Source: V1-33 sp964523105
GTDB lineage: Bacteria; Verrucomicrobiota; Verrucomicrobiia; Verrucomicrobiales; V1-33
Assembly: GCA_964523105.1 (NCBI GenBank)
Contig: CAZFZN010000039.1
Location: 1-64,000 of the forward strand
DNA: 64,000 nucleotides
Direction of reading: 5' to 3'
The notes under the pieces are model-generated. The model saw only the letters and a list, made by a program, of their open reading frames with translations, was not told where the DNA came from and searched no databases. Both the position numbers and the translations under genes were made by a program. Of this stretch, positions 17,418-26,095 are shown piece after piece. How positions within the stretch are numbered: position 1 is the stretch's first letter; each line of letters starts with the position of its first letter.

Positions 17418-19991
17418 CTACTTCAGTTCCAGCAGCAGCTTCTTGGCTGCCGTCTGCCAGATGCGGAGCACGCCGTCTTCACCGCCGGCGGCGACGAATT
17501 TCCCGCCCGGATCGCTGGCCACGGTGAAGCAAAAACCCTGTGCGCCGGGGAGCTTTTCCTCATTCATGCGCACGCCGGTGTCACCGCTGGCGCTGGCCAC
17601 AGTGTCGCCGGTGCCGAGCCAGGTGACGGCGCTGACTTCCTTGCCGAAGCTGGTGATGGCGCGGGTCTGTTTGGCGTCGAGGTAATCCCAGAAGCGCAGC
17701 GTTTTGTCCGCGCCGCCAGTGGCGAGGGCGAGCCCGTCACTGCGCCAGCCGATGCTGAGCACGGCACTGCTGTGGCCCTCGAAAGCGGCAGTGCGTTTGC
17801 CGTCGTCGGCGCGGAAGACACGCGCCCAGCGGTCGCTGCCGGCCGTGGCGATGAGCGAGTCGTCAGGCGAGAAAGCGAGCGCATTCACCGTGTCCGAATG
17901 CGGGTCGGGAATGGTCAGCACCGCCGAGCCGTCGGCGACGCGCCAGAGCTTCACCTCGCCGCTGCGCGAGGGCACGCCGCCGCCGGTGGCCAGCAGGCGG
18001 GCATCCGACGAAAAGCTGAGCGCCGTGACCCGGCTGGCCAGAACGCCGGGGTCCTCGGGAGTGCCTATCGTGCGCTCCAGAGCGAACGGGCGTCGCGCGG
18101 GCAGGCGGAGCACTTTTTTGTCAGGGCGTGCGGTCAGCACATACCTCCCATCATTCCTCTTCGTCCCATCACTCCCGTCCCACGCAGCCAATGCCACAGC
18201 CCCCCCGGCCACTTCCGCAGCATCCAGAAAAGCCCCGCTCTCCACCGCATGCCACTGCACGCGCCCGCCATCGAAGGCCACCAGCACGGCCTTCCCGCCG
18301 TCGAGCAGCGTGGCGCTTTTCACGGGAGGCAACGGCGTCAGCGCTTTCTTCAGCACCTCCACGCTGGCCGTCGCTTCGGCGAGCGCCGTTTCCGCGGCGG
18401 CGGCGGCACCTTCGGCACCAGCCTGGGCCTGGGCGGCATTGGAAGTCATGCGCACTGCGAGTTCGGCATTCGTGCGCGCATCGGTGAAGGCGCGCCCGGC
18501 TTTCTCTGCTTCGTCGCCCGACTTCTTCGCAGCTTCCTTGCGCTTTCCGTCCTCGGGAGCGGCCTGCAGCGAAACAGCGGCAGCGCGCGCCGCCTCCTGT
18601 TTGCGCTGCCAGTCGGCGCGGGCTTTCTCCTGCGCCTGGTGCGTCGCCTTCAGATTCTCGTTTTCCTTCTTCACCGACTCCACCGCCGCGGCCAGCCGTG
18701 CCTTTCGCGCATCCAGCAACCGCTGCGCCGCCTGCTGACGGCGCTCCGCCGCGGAGATTTGCGCCTGCGCGGGATTCTCCAGGGCAATGTCCTGACGTTT
18801 TCCATCCGCAGTGTCGATGAGGTGCAGCGCGGGTTCGGCATTCGTCCAGGCCACGCGTGTCGCTGCTGCATCCAGCGCCTGAAATGAAACCGGCGGCTGG
18901 TCGCCCAGCTTGTGCTCGCGCAGCGGCTGGGGCGCTTCCGCCGGAGCCTCTTTGGGAAACGGATACACCCGCATCATGCCATCCGCGAAAACCGCGGCCA
19001 GCTCCGCGCCGCTTTTCAAGAAGCTCAGCGCCGACACCACGGCGGGAACTTCTGTGCGATACACCACGCTTTTCGTTTCCACGCTCCACACGCGCACACT
19101 CTTATCTTCCGCCGCCGACACCAGCCACTGTCCGTCCGGCGAAAACGCGAGCGCTTTCACCGGAGCCGCGTGATCTTTGAATTCGGTCACCTGCGGATTC
19201 TCCGCCTGCGATTCCCAGACGCGGATGATGCCCGACGCTTCGCCTGCCGCGGCCCATTTGCCTGACGCGACCAAATTTGTGACCGGCTGCGCAAGCTCCA
19301 TGGTGCTTTGCGAGGCGAGGGGACCGCGCCGCCAAATGCGCGCGGTGCGGAATCCACCCGTCGCCACCAGATCATCGCCGCCAAAGGCCACTGCGAGCAC
19401 AGCATCGCGATCTGCCGCCGCCTTGTCTTTGTAGAGGTCGAGCTTCGCCAGTTCCGGGTCTGTCAGGAAGCCGAGCGAGACACCCGTGGCCACCTCCGTG
19501 AGCTGCACCTGATTCCCCCGCGCTGCCGCCGCGACGTGCCCTCCTGCCGACAGCGCGGCCGCCGCCACGGGCGCCGACTGCACCGGAAAGCTGCGCCAGT
19601 CGCTCACATTCTCCACCACCACGCCGCCCTTCAGGCCCTGATCGATCCAGAGCTTCAGCAGCCCCAGTTCCTCCGATGAAAAATCGGTCGCGTTGACCTT
19701 GTTTCCTGGAGGCGGCATCGCGGGGTCGTCGCGGTGCGCTGCTGTGATCAGCAGCAGGCTCTCGTCGGCCTTGCCCGCCACCGCCGCCGGCCCGCTGTCG
19801 CCGCCTTTCAAAATCATCTGCGGCGACTCCAGATTCAGCCCGGCCTTCGCCTTCGTCGTGTTGTGGCACGCCAGACAGCTTCGCTTGAACAGCGGATGAA
19901 TGTCCCTGGCAAAATCCACCGGTGTGTCGCGTTTCACTTCGGCGATGGTGAGCGGGGCGGCGGATGCAATCGCTGAGAAGCCCAGAGACAT
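17418..19991 (-). CDS. WD40-repeat protein with N-terminal cytochrome-c-like domain
   Basis: This gives about 857 residues from the ATG at 19991; a TTG or GTG four or five codons upstream would give a longer signal peptide, so the start is uncertain. After the signal (MSLGFSAIASAA) comes a planctomycete-type cytochrome domain with FARDIHPLFKRSCLACHNT (CxxCH haem motif) and the distal AMPPPG Met. Two sets of WD40 repeats flank an Ala/Lys/Glu-rich coiled coil of about 150 residues; blades include VKALAFSPDGQWLVSAAEDK and VNALAFSPDDSLIATAGSDR. It is probably periplasmic, combining electron transfer or haem binding with a scaffold. It belongs to the exported PVC gene run. Confidence 0.85.
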   Translation of the reverse strand: MSLGFSAIASAAPLTIAEVKRDTPVDFARDIHPLFKRSCLACHNTTKAKAGLNLESPQMILKGGDSGPAAVAGKADESLLLITAAHRDDPAMPPPGNKVNATDFSSEELGLLKLWIDQGLKGGVVVENVSDWRSFPVQSAPVAAAALSAGGHVAAAARGNQVQLTEVATGVSLGFLTDPELAKLDLYKDKAAADRDAVLAVAFGGDDLVATGGFRTARIWRRGPLASQSTMELAQPVTNLVASGKWAAAGEASGIIRVWESQAENPQVTEFKDHAAPVKALAFSPDGQWLVSAAEDKSVRVWSVETKSVVYRTEVPAVVSALSFLKSGAELAAVFADGMMRVYPFPKEAPAEAPQPLREHKLGDQPPVSFQALDAAATRVAWTNAEPALHLIDTADGKRQDIALENPAQAQISAAERRQQAAQRLLDARKARLAAAVESVKKENENLKATHQAQEKARADWQRKQEAARAAAVSLQAAPEDGKRKEAAKKSGDEAEKAGRAFTDARTNAELAVRMTSNAAQAQAGAEGAAAAAETALAEATASVEVLKKALTPLPPVKSATLLDGGKAVLVAFDGGRVQWHAVESGAFLDAAEVAGGAVALAAWDGSDGTKRNDGRYVLTARPDKKVLRLPARRPFALERTIGTPEDPGVLASRVTALSFSSDARLLATGGGVPSRSGEVKLWRVADGSAVLTIPDPHSDTVNALAFSPDDSLIATAGSDRWARVFRADDGKRTAAFEGHSSAVLSIGWRSDGLALATGGADKTLRFWDYLDAKQTRAITSFGKEVSAVTWLGTGDTVASASGDTGVRMNEEKLPGAQGFCFTVASDPGGKFVAAGGEDGVLRIWQTAAKKLLLELK

Positions 19992-20044
19992 CGAGAACAC
20001 CAACCCGAGCGTTGAATTTGATCGGCGTTTCCGTCGGGCAAGAG

Positions 20045-20136
20045 CCGTAGCAAGGCCGTCCCGGCCTTGACGGGAAACCCTCGCAGACACCGCAGTTTCC
20101 AACAAATTACACAAGGCCGGGACGGCCTTGCTACGG
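20045..20136. repeat. Large inverted repeat of nested palindromes
   Basis: The arms at 20045-20069 and 20112-20136 are perfect 25-bp reverse complements, 42 bases apart. Each arm is itself a palindrome, CAAGGCCGTCCCGGCCTTG in the left arm, so several alternative hairpins can form. It sits in the 275-bp gap between the PPC-like gene and the WD40 gene. The structure is that of a bacterial interspersed mosaic (REP/BIME) element. The rest of that gap contains no gene. Confidence 0.85.
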
Positions 20137-20266
20137 GCGTTGTGTGCCTCTGCGTGCATGCTCAAAAACTGGCTAGGGTCCCAATGGCGTGACCCAGGCC
20201 GCTGCCCCGGGCTGTGATTTTGCGCCCCGTTGGGGCTTTCGCTGGCATGGGTCGTCTTGCTGGTCT

Positions 20267-22513
20267 TCACGGCTTCACCTCCACGTTCATTTTCACACTC
20301 CACGGAATCTCCACGCCATTCCAGCCGACCTTCGCTTTGATCTGCACCTCATGGACGCCGTGCAGCGCGTCCGCGGCGGCGCTGATGATGAGCTTTCCTT
20401 CCGCGGCTTCTTTGGCCACGGCCAGCTTGTCGGCGCTCAGGCCTTTGACGCCGTCGGGCGGGGCGAATTCCAGATTCACAGCCTCTGCGAATCCATAGCG
20501 GCGTTCCAATTTCACCGGCACTTCTGCTTTGCCTCCGGGTGCAAGCGTTACGGCCGGCGGAATTGTCAGGAGCACGGGCGATGGTTCGATCTTCACCGTG
20601 ATCGGCGCGGACCACACGGCGTCGGCGACTTCCTTTTGCGGCGCTTTGTCGTCGAGCTTCCACTGTATCGTGCCGCGGGCCGTGGCGTGCATGGTCCACG
20701 TGCCCGGCCGGAACTGATTGCCGTCCTTGTTCTGCACATTGAGCACGAGCTTTGCTTCCTTCGCATCGCCCGGAGGCTTCACGATGGGGGCCTGACGCAA
20801 TCCGGGCAGACCGGTGAGGAAGGCTTCCCATTCCCCTTTGATGCCCTTGAGCGTGGCATCACGCACAAACTTCACGGGCACTTCGATGCTGCCGCCGATG
20901 GCGGTTTCATAGGTCTTCTGCTCCGCCGGCTCGATACCGAGCGGTGCAGCTTCTGCTTCAGTGACCGCGAGCACGAATCCATCGCGGCTCAGGCGCATGT
21001 CGAGGCGCTCGGCGCCCGTATTGCCGACGCTCCACCGCGGGATGGCTTCGCCGGCGCTGACAGTCAATTCGCCGGAGGTGCCGGTGATCTTCACCCGACC
21101 GCTCCATGCTTTGGCATCCGCCGCGGCGCGCACCACGAGCGAAGCCACACCCACGCCAGGAGGCACGGTGACTTCGCCGGCGGAAACTCCAGGCGGCAGG
21201 TCGCTCATGCGAATCGTGACCGGCGCCTCAAATCCATCGCGCCGGAGCACGGCGACATTGAGAAGGGCGCTGCCGCCTTTGCGCAGGAACGGACTCCAGC
21301 GGTGCATGGCGGCGCCTTTTGTCAGCGGGCTCATGCTGAACGCCACGAGCGAAAATCCCGGCTGCGGATCGCGCAACACCAGCCGCCACGGACGGCGCGC
21401 ATGGAAGCGATCGGTTAGCTGAACGCGGTAGGTGACGCCATCCTCACAGGATATGCCGCCCAGGGGATCGCGGCTGCCGAGCTGCAGCATTTCCGCGCCG
21501 GCGGGAGCGGCGGTATCGTCGAATTCGGCAATGCGTTCGCTCTTTTCCTGTCCCTTGTCGTCGCGAGTGACTTTGAAGACCTGCATGACGAAATCGCTGG
21601 GCTCGCCCAGCCGGTGACTGAGCATGTCGAGGATCACGCGGCGGCCTTTTTCGCCGGTGAATTCCACCCAGTCGCGTGAATCCGTGCCATGGAAAACGGA
21701 CGGCACCGGCAGCTTGCGATCGATGACCGCATTGGCCTCCGGCCGGAGAATCCGCTCCACCACCGGCTGAGTTGGCATCCAGTCGCACAGCGCGCCGGAG
21801 AGCGGCAGCGCGGCGAGGTCGGCGGACTTGATTTCGTCCGGCGAGGCGATGCTCAGGCGATAATTGCCGCCCTGCCACGCCATGTCATGGACCTTCAAGA
21901 CATAGTCGCCGTCAGCAGGTGCAGTGAAGTCCAGGACCGCATCGCTCTGTCGTGTGCGATGCGCCGTGTGCAGCTCGTGGCCTGCAGCGTCGCGAATGGA
22001 CAGTACAGCATTCAGCGGTGAATCCATGCGCGCCGCCGCGCAGGAAATAGTAAGCCGCTGATCCTTCGCGACGTGCAGTTTGAAATGATCCGCCGCCTCG
22101 CCGCCCGCCGTGCCGTTGATCGTCACCGGCGGCGTGACTGCGAAAGCTTTCTCCGGCGAGCCGTTATCGCCCGGCTCATTGACCTCCGGCATCGTGCCCA
22201 CCGCAAACGAGCGGCTGGCGGTGATGCCGTACTTTCCGGCGGCCCGGACTTCGTAATGGCCGGGATTCATGCCCGCGCTGGCGGTGACCTTGAATTTCAG
22301 ACCTTCCACGCGCACCGCAATCAGCCCGGCGTCGGAGAAGAGCAGCCGGTCTGCGTCGTCGAGGTCGGGACCGGAAAGCGTGACCTCCGTTTCCGTCCCC
22401 GCGCGAACGCCGGGCGGAAAGACGGAGTCCAGGCGTGCAGTGGGGAGTTGTGCGTGGAGCGGCGCAGTCATCACAATAAGTGCCAACACCGCCACAAATC
22501 CCGCGGATCCCAA
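20267..22513 (-). CDS. Exported PVC protein with PPC-like and Ig-like domains
   Basis: This gives about 748 residues from a TTG at 22513, chosen because it starts a good signal peptide (GSAGFVAVLALIVMTAPLHA); the alternative ATG at 22471 would leave no hydrophobic core. Domains visible are an N-terminal Ig/TIG-like region (FPPGVRAGTETEVTLSGPDL), a pre-peptidase C-terminal-like domain (EAADHFKLHVAKDQRLTISC, DFTAPADGDYVLKVHDM), then Ig-like or sugar-binding modules through the end. No catalytic motif is seen. Proteins of this kind accompany DUF1549/1553/1501 genes. A REP palindrome (22518-22537) lies immediately before the start codon and may hold its translation signals. Confidence 0.75.
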   Translation of the reverse strand: MGSAGFVAVLALIVMTAPLHAQLPTARLDSVFPPGVRAGTETEVTLSGPDLDDADRLLFSDAGLIAVRVEGLKFKVTASAGMNPGHYEVRAAGKYGITASRSFAVGTMPEVNEPGDNGSPEKAFAVTPPVTINGTAGGEAADHFKLHVAKDQRLTISCAAARMDSPLNAVLSIRDAAGHELHTAHRTRQSDAVLDFTAPADGDYVLKVHDMAWQGGNYRLSIASPDEIKSADLAALPLSGALCDWMPTQPVVERILRPEANAVIDRKLPVPSVFHGTDSRDWVEFTGEKGRRVILDMLSHRLGEPSDFVMQVFKVTRDDKGQEKSERIAEFDDTAAPAGAEMLQLGSRDPLGGISCEDGVTYRVQLTDRFHARRPWRLVLRDPQPGFSLVAFSMSPLTKGAAMHRWSPFLRKGGSALLNVAVLRRDGFEAPVTIRMSDLPPGVSAGEVTVPPGVGVASLVVRAAADAKAWSGRVKITGTSGELTVSAGEAIPRWSVGNTGAERLDMRLSRDGFVLAVTEAEAAPLGIEPAEQKTYETAIGGSIEVPVKFVRDATLKGIKGEWEAFLTGLPGLRQAPIVKPPGDAKEAKLVLNVQNKDGNQFRPGTWTMHATARGTIQWKLDDKAPQKEVADAVWSAPITVKIEPSPVLLTIPPAVTLAPGGKAEVPVKLERRYGFAEAVNLEFAPPDGVKGLSADKLAVAKEAAEGKLIISAAADALHGVHEVQIKAKVGWNGVEIPWSVKMNVEVKP

Positions 22514-22517
22514 CGAC

Positions 22518-22605
22518 GAACCCCGCAGGGGTTCTCCATGAGTAGCCGGGGGTTTTAACCCCCGGTAAGATTGGCGAACGGCACGAACCCCGCAGGGGTT
22601 CTCCC
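22518..22605. repeat. REP/BIME unit, left flank of RAYT
   Basis: This composite contains GAACCCCGCAGGGGTTCTCC at 22518-22537, a second palindrome CCGGGGGTTTTAACCCCCGG at 22546-22565, and another copy of the first at 22585-22604. The same three-part order recurs to the right of the transposase at 23343-23433. Confidence 0.9.
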
Positions 22606-22666
22606 ATCTTCCACGATCTTGCTTCCATTTCCGTTCCCCGGCACCATCTCCAGAACCGGCACTGCC

Positions 22667-23113
22667 ATGTCCACTTACACCGACATCAACTACCACATTG
22701 TCTTCGGCACGAAAAACCGTGTGCGGGCTTTGGACAATCCCCGGCGGGATGACCTCTATCGCTTCATCTGGGGCGTGCTGAAAAAGCGCGACTGCCATCT
22801 CTACCGCATCGGTGGTGTTGAAGACCACGTTCACATCCTTACTTACCTGCATCCCACCATCGCACTCGCTGATCTGGTGAAGGAAATCAAAACCGTCTCT
22901 TCGGCATGGATCAAAGGCAAGCATGTGTTTCCCGCCTTCGAGAGCTGGCAGGAGGGATACGGCGCGTTCACCTGCGAGGCGTCGGCGCGCCCCGGGCTGA
23001 TCGAATACATCAAAGGGCAGGAGGAACATCATCGCATTAAAACATTCGCCGAGGAGTTGGAGGAATTGGTGAAGTCGCGGGGCTTGAAGTGGTACCCGGA
23101 CCATTTGCCGTGA
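22667..23113 (+). CDS. REP-associated tyrosine transposase (IS200-like RAYT)
   Basis: This is a 148-residue protein, the usual size for Y1 transposases of the IS200/RAYT group. It cleaves and joins single-stranded DNA at palindromic repeats. It has the N-terminal YTDINYHIVFGTKNR, the HUH metal motif VEDHVHIL, a helix LADLVKEIKTVSSAWIK, and the candidate catalytic Tyr in PGLIEYIKGQEEHH. The ATG at 22667 starts the conserved MSTYTD. It is on the opposite strand from the surrounding PVC genes and bracketed by two copies of the same composite palindrome. This is the hallmark of a RAYT with its own REP family rather than a free insertion sequence. Confidence 0.9.
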   Translation: MSTYTDINYHIVFGTKNRVRALDNPRRDDLYRFIWGVLKKRDCHLYRIGGVEDHVHILTYLHPTIALADLVKEIKTVSSAWIKGKHVFPAFESWQEGYGAFTCEASARPGLIEYIKGQEEHHRIKTFAEELEELVKSRGLKWYPDHLP

Positions 23114-23160
23114 GCGCAGCGTGGCAGTTCGGATGCGCGCGGTGATTGAGAGGATGGGAC

Positions 23161-23258
23161 TACCCCTGCGGGGTAGATGCGCGCCGTCGTAAAGACCCCG
23201 GGTAGCCTTCGTGCCTCAGGCAACCCGGGGCTACTCATGGAGAACCCCTGCGGGGTTC
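23161..23258. repeat. Inverted REP units right of RAYT
   Basis: This contains TACCCCTGCGGGGTA (23161-23175), a hairpin with CCCCGGGT/ACCCGGGG arms (about 23197-23230), and, inverted, the same 30-bp word that begins the left flank (23229-23258 is the reverse complement of 22518-22547). Confidence 0.85.
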
Positions 23259-23342
23259 CGGTAAGCCGTGAGTATGCAAAGCCATCACACGATTTTCGTG
23301 CAGTAACCATGCGCCGCAATGTGGACACCACCAAAAGGCCGT

Positions 23343-23433
23343 GAACCCCGCAGGGGTTCTCCTTGAGTAGCCGGGGGTGCCAACCCCCGGGCCATGGAAC
23401 CCGTCCAGATTGAACCCCGCAGGGGTTCTCCCA
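23343..23433. repeat. REP/BIME unit, second direct copy
   Basis: This repeats the layout of 22518-22605 in the same orientation: GAACCCCGCAGGGGTTCTCC (23343-23362), a CCGGGGGT/ACCCCCGG palindrome with a different loop, and a final copy of the first palindrome (23412-23431). The intervening bases differ from the left copy, so selection seems to keep the palindromes only. Confidence 0.9.
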
Positions 23434-23482
23434 TCCGCGCCGCAATTGCTTCGACTGACGATGCCAGGCCATGCTCATCATC

Positions 23483-26095
23483 TCAATGATTGAACAAAAA
23501 CTCCTTCGTGTTCAGCAGCGCCCACACCAGATCCTCCCATGCGGCCTGCTCGCCTTTCTTTGCGTCCAGATATTCCTTCGCCTTCGCCACCTCCGCGGAT
23601 TCCGGGGTTCTGCCGTAGGCGGTGACGAACAGCTGACTGATGCGCTCCTCCACAGGCCTCGCATCCTTCGCGAGCACCACGGCGCGGCTGTTGGCGTTCG
23701 TCAGCTTTTCCTGAATGCCTTTGCTGTTCAGCAGGTGCAGGCTCTGCGCGAGGCTGCTGTCCTGGGTGCGCTCGCATTCGCAGGCACTGCTGTTTTCCGG
23801 GCGGCCGAAGACGGTGAGGAAATAACTGCCGGCATTGAAGCTGTCATCAGGCAAAGCCACGGCGCGGCGGTCGGCGGGCTGGCCGGGGAACCGCGTTGTC
23901 AGGCCGGTGACGGCATCGATGGCATCGAGGAGCACTTCCGCCTGGAGTCGGCGCGGATAGAAGCGGCTGAAGTTCTGGCGGTCGGTGGCGTTGTGCTCGT
24001 TCGGCAAACTGCTGAGCTGATAGGTGCTGCTGGTGCAGAGGAGGCGGATGAACGCCTTCATGTCGTAGCCGCTCTTGGTGAACTCCGTGGCGAGCGCGTC
24101 GAGCAGCGCGGGATTCACAGGCGGATTCGTCACGCGCATGTCGTCCTCGGGTTCCACCAGAGCGCGGCTGAAGAAGTGCTTCCAGTAACGGTTGGCGAAC
24201 ATCTTCGCGAAGAACGGATTCTCCGGCCCGGTCATCCATGTGGCGAGTGAAGCGCGCGGATCGTCGTCGGGCGTCAGCGTCACCGGCTCGCTGCCGAGCG
24301 GCTTGGGTTTGAGGGTTTTGCCGGTGCGCGGATTCCGCGAGGTGGCTTCGCGCGGCTGATGGAAAACGGCTTCCTCGGCCGGTTGGTCGGACGCTTTTCT
24401 GCCGATGGTGGAGAAGAAGGCAGCGAAGCTGTAGTAGTCGTCCTCGCTCCACTTCTCATAAGGATGGTGATGGCACTGCGCGCACTGGAGTCGCTGCCCG
24501 CAGAAGACCTGGGCGATGTCCTGCAGTTGATCCTTCGGATCCTTCACCACGCGATACCATGCCACCGCGGGCGACGTGCTCACACTGCCGGAAGCGCTGA
24601 TCACTCCCACGGCGAGTTCGCTGTAGGGGCGGTTTTGATTCAGCAAGTCGCGGATCCATTCGTGAAAGGCATGGGTGCCGTAGGCCGGGCGGTCGGTGCG
24701 TTTGTTGCGCAGGAGGGCGGCCCATTTTCCGGCGAAGAATTCCGCGTAATCGGGCGACGCGAGCAGGCGGTCCACGGCGGCGGTGCGTTTGTCAGGCGAA
24801 GCGTCCGCTGCGAAGGCGGCGGCTTCCTCCGGCTTCGGAAGGCGACCGGCGATATCCACGGTCACGCGGCGCAGGAAGGTCGCATCGTCGCACAAAATAG
24901 ACGGCGGCAGCCCGAGGGTGCGCAGCTTCGCGAAGACATGCTGGTCCACCACGTTGCGCTCCGGCGGGAATTCTGCGAGCGGCGCACCGAGCGGGATGGT
25001 GGCGCGGAAAACGCCGACGTGTTCCATGAACCGGATCATCACCGCGACATCGCCCGGCTGATTCGCGGTGTGGACGAGCCCGGATTCAGTGACGGTAGCC
25101 ATTTCCTTCGCGCCGCTCTCGTAGGTGACGAGCGTGGTCACATCGCGCCACGAACCATCGGCATAGTGGGCAGTGACCTGGAGTTGCTGGTCGGCATTCG
25201 GTGTGAGCAGTCGCTCCGCCGGGAAAACAGTGAGGCGCACCGGCGCGGGCGCGGCGGGATCGCCTTTGGGCATGCCCTGTTCCATCCAGCGGACGAGCGT
25301 TTGATAGTCGGGCGTGCCGCGCGTCATGCGGGCGCCGCCGCCGTGCGGCATCTCGCCGGTGCCTTTGAGCAGCAGCAAACTCGACTCCGGTGCCGCGGGG
25401 AAAAGCCGGCGGCCTCGGGATTCGTGAACGAGATAACCGTAATCATCGGCTGGCTCGAATCCGAGCAGCGAGAGTTTGAATCCGTTCTGGCCTTCCGACT
25501 TGCCGTGACACCCGCCGCCATTGCAGCCGTATTTGGTGAGGATCGGCACCACGTCATTGGAGAAATGCAGCGGCCGCGGGGTCGAGGCGTTGGCAACGGC
25601 GATCGTCGTGGAAGCCATCGCGCCGTCTGCCGCGGTGGCTGTGAGGGTGACCTCGCCATCACGCAGCGGCGTAGCCGTGCCGTTGGCGGAAATGGCGATG
25701 GCGTCAGGCGGAATCGCGGACCATTTCACGGAACGCGTGGCATCCGAGGCCCGGCCGGCAGCATCCGTGGCGGTGACGAGCAATTGCAGCGAGGCATCGC
25801 GCGAGGTGAGCGCCGCGGGTTTACCGTCCGGCGCGCCGGTGTGGATTTGCAGCGCGGCGTGAGAAGGAGAGATAAACAGGAGCGCAGCGACGATTGGGGA
25901 GCACACGCGCCCTCGCGTATTGTGGATCGCGCCCCGCGGTCCACTTGAATCAAACGGCGCAGCCGCACTATTCTCCGCGGACGGATTGCCGCGCACAGAG
26001 GGAAGTGCCGCTGCGCGGATTGATTCAGGTCCTCCGCGAGGGCGCGAAGGACGACACGCGAGGGCGCGTGTGCTCCCCGATTCCTTTAATTTCAT
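23483..26095 (-). CDS. DUF1549/DUF1553 exported protein with BIG2 and haem-type motif
   Basis: This is an 870-residue protein. Its ATG overlaps the DUF1501 stop codon (ATGA), so it is translationally coupled. Domains: a signal-type segment (IVAALLFISPSHA, about residues 69-81), a BIG2-like domain, a CNGGGCHGKSEGQNGF motif (CX4CH, typical of the PVC cytochrome region), a second BIG2, then DUF1549 (VDQHVFAKLRTLGLPP) and DUF1553 (FFAKMFANRYWKHFF, FIRLLCTSSTYQLSS). Function unresolved; the family co-occurs with DUF1501. Residues about 6-66 are encoded by an inserted 183-bp repeat element, which displaces the signal peptide from the N-terminus and may impair export unless an internal GTG at 25906 is used. 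Confidence 0.85.
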   Translation of the reverse strand: MKLKESGSTRALACRPSRPRGGPESIRAAALPSVRGNPSAENSAAAPFDSSGPRGAIHNTRGRVCSPIVAALLFISPSHAALQIHTGAPDGKPAALTSRDASLQLLVTATDAAGRASDATRSVKWSAIPPDAIAISANGTATPLRDGEVTLTATAADGAMASTTIAVANASTPRPLHFSNDVVPILTKYGCNGGGCHGKSEGQNGFKLSLLGFEPADDYGYLVHESRGRRLFPAAPESSLLLLKGTGEMPHGGGARMTRGTPDYQTLVRWMEQGMPKGDPAAPAPVRLTVFPAERLLTPNADQQLQVTAHYADGSWRDVTTLVTYESGAKEMATVTESGLVHTANQPGDVAVMIRFMEHVGVFRATIPLGAPLAEFPPERNVVDQHVFAKLRTLGLPPSILCDDATFLRRVTVDIAGRLPKPEEAAAFAADASPDKRTAAVDRLLASPDYAEFFAGKWAALLRNKRTDRPAYGTHAFHEWIRDLLNQNRPYSELAVGVISASGSVSTSPAVAWYRVVKDPKDQLQDIAQVFCGQRLQCAQCHHHPYEKWSEDDYYSFAAFFSTIGRKASDQPAEEAVFHQPREATSRNPRTGKTLKPKPLGSEPVTLTPDDDPRASLATWMTGPENPFFAKMFANRYWKHFFSRALVEPEDDMRVTNPPVNPALLDALATEFTKSGYDMKAFIRLLCTSSTYQLSSLPNEHNATDRQNFSRFYPRRLQAEVLLDAIDAVTGLTTRFPGQPADRRAVALPDDSFNAGSYFLTVFGRPENSSACECERTQDSSLAQSLHLLNSKGIQEKLTNANSRAVVLAKDARPVEERISQLFVTAYGRTPESAEVAKAKEYLDAKKGEQAAWEDLVWALLNTKEFLFNH
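25896..26078. mobile_element. 183-bp MITE-like element with 23-bp terminal inverted repeats
   Basis: The ends at 25896-25918 and 26056-26078 are perfect 23-bp reverse complements beginning GGGGAGCACACGCGCC. Both sides are flanked by AATC when read on the minus strand, a possible 4-bp target duplication. The element carries no transposase. It lies inside the first codons of the DUF1549 gene, is 61 codons long, and contains no stop in that frame. Removing exactly 183 bp would join MKLKES to IVAALLFISPSHA and recreate a normal signal peptide. Confidence 0.8.
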
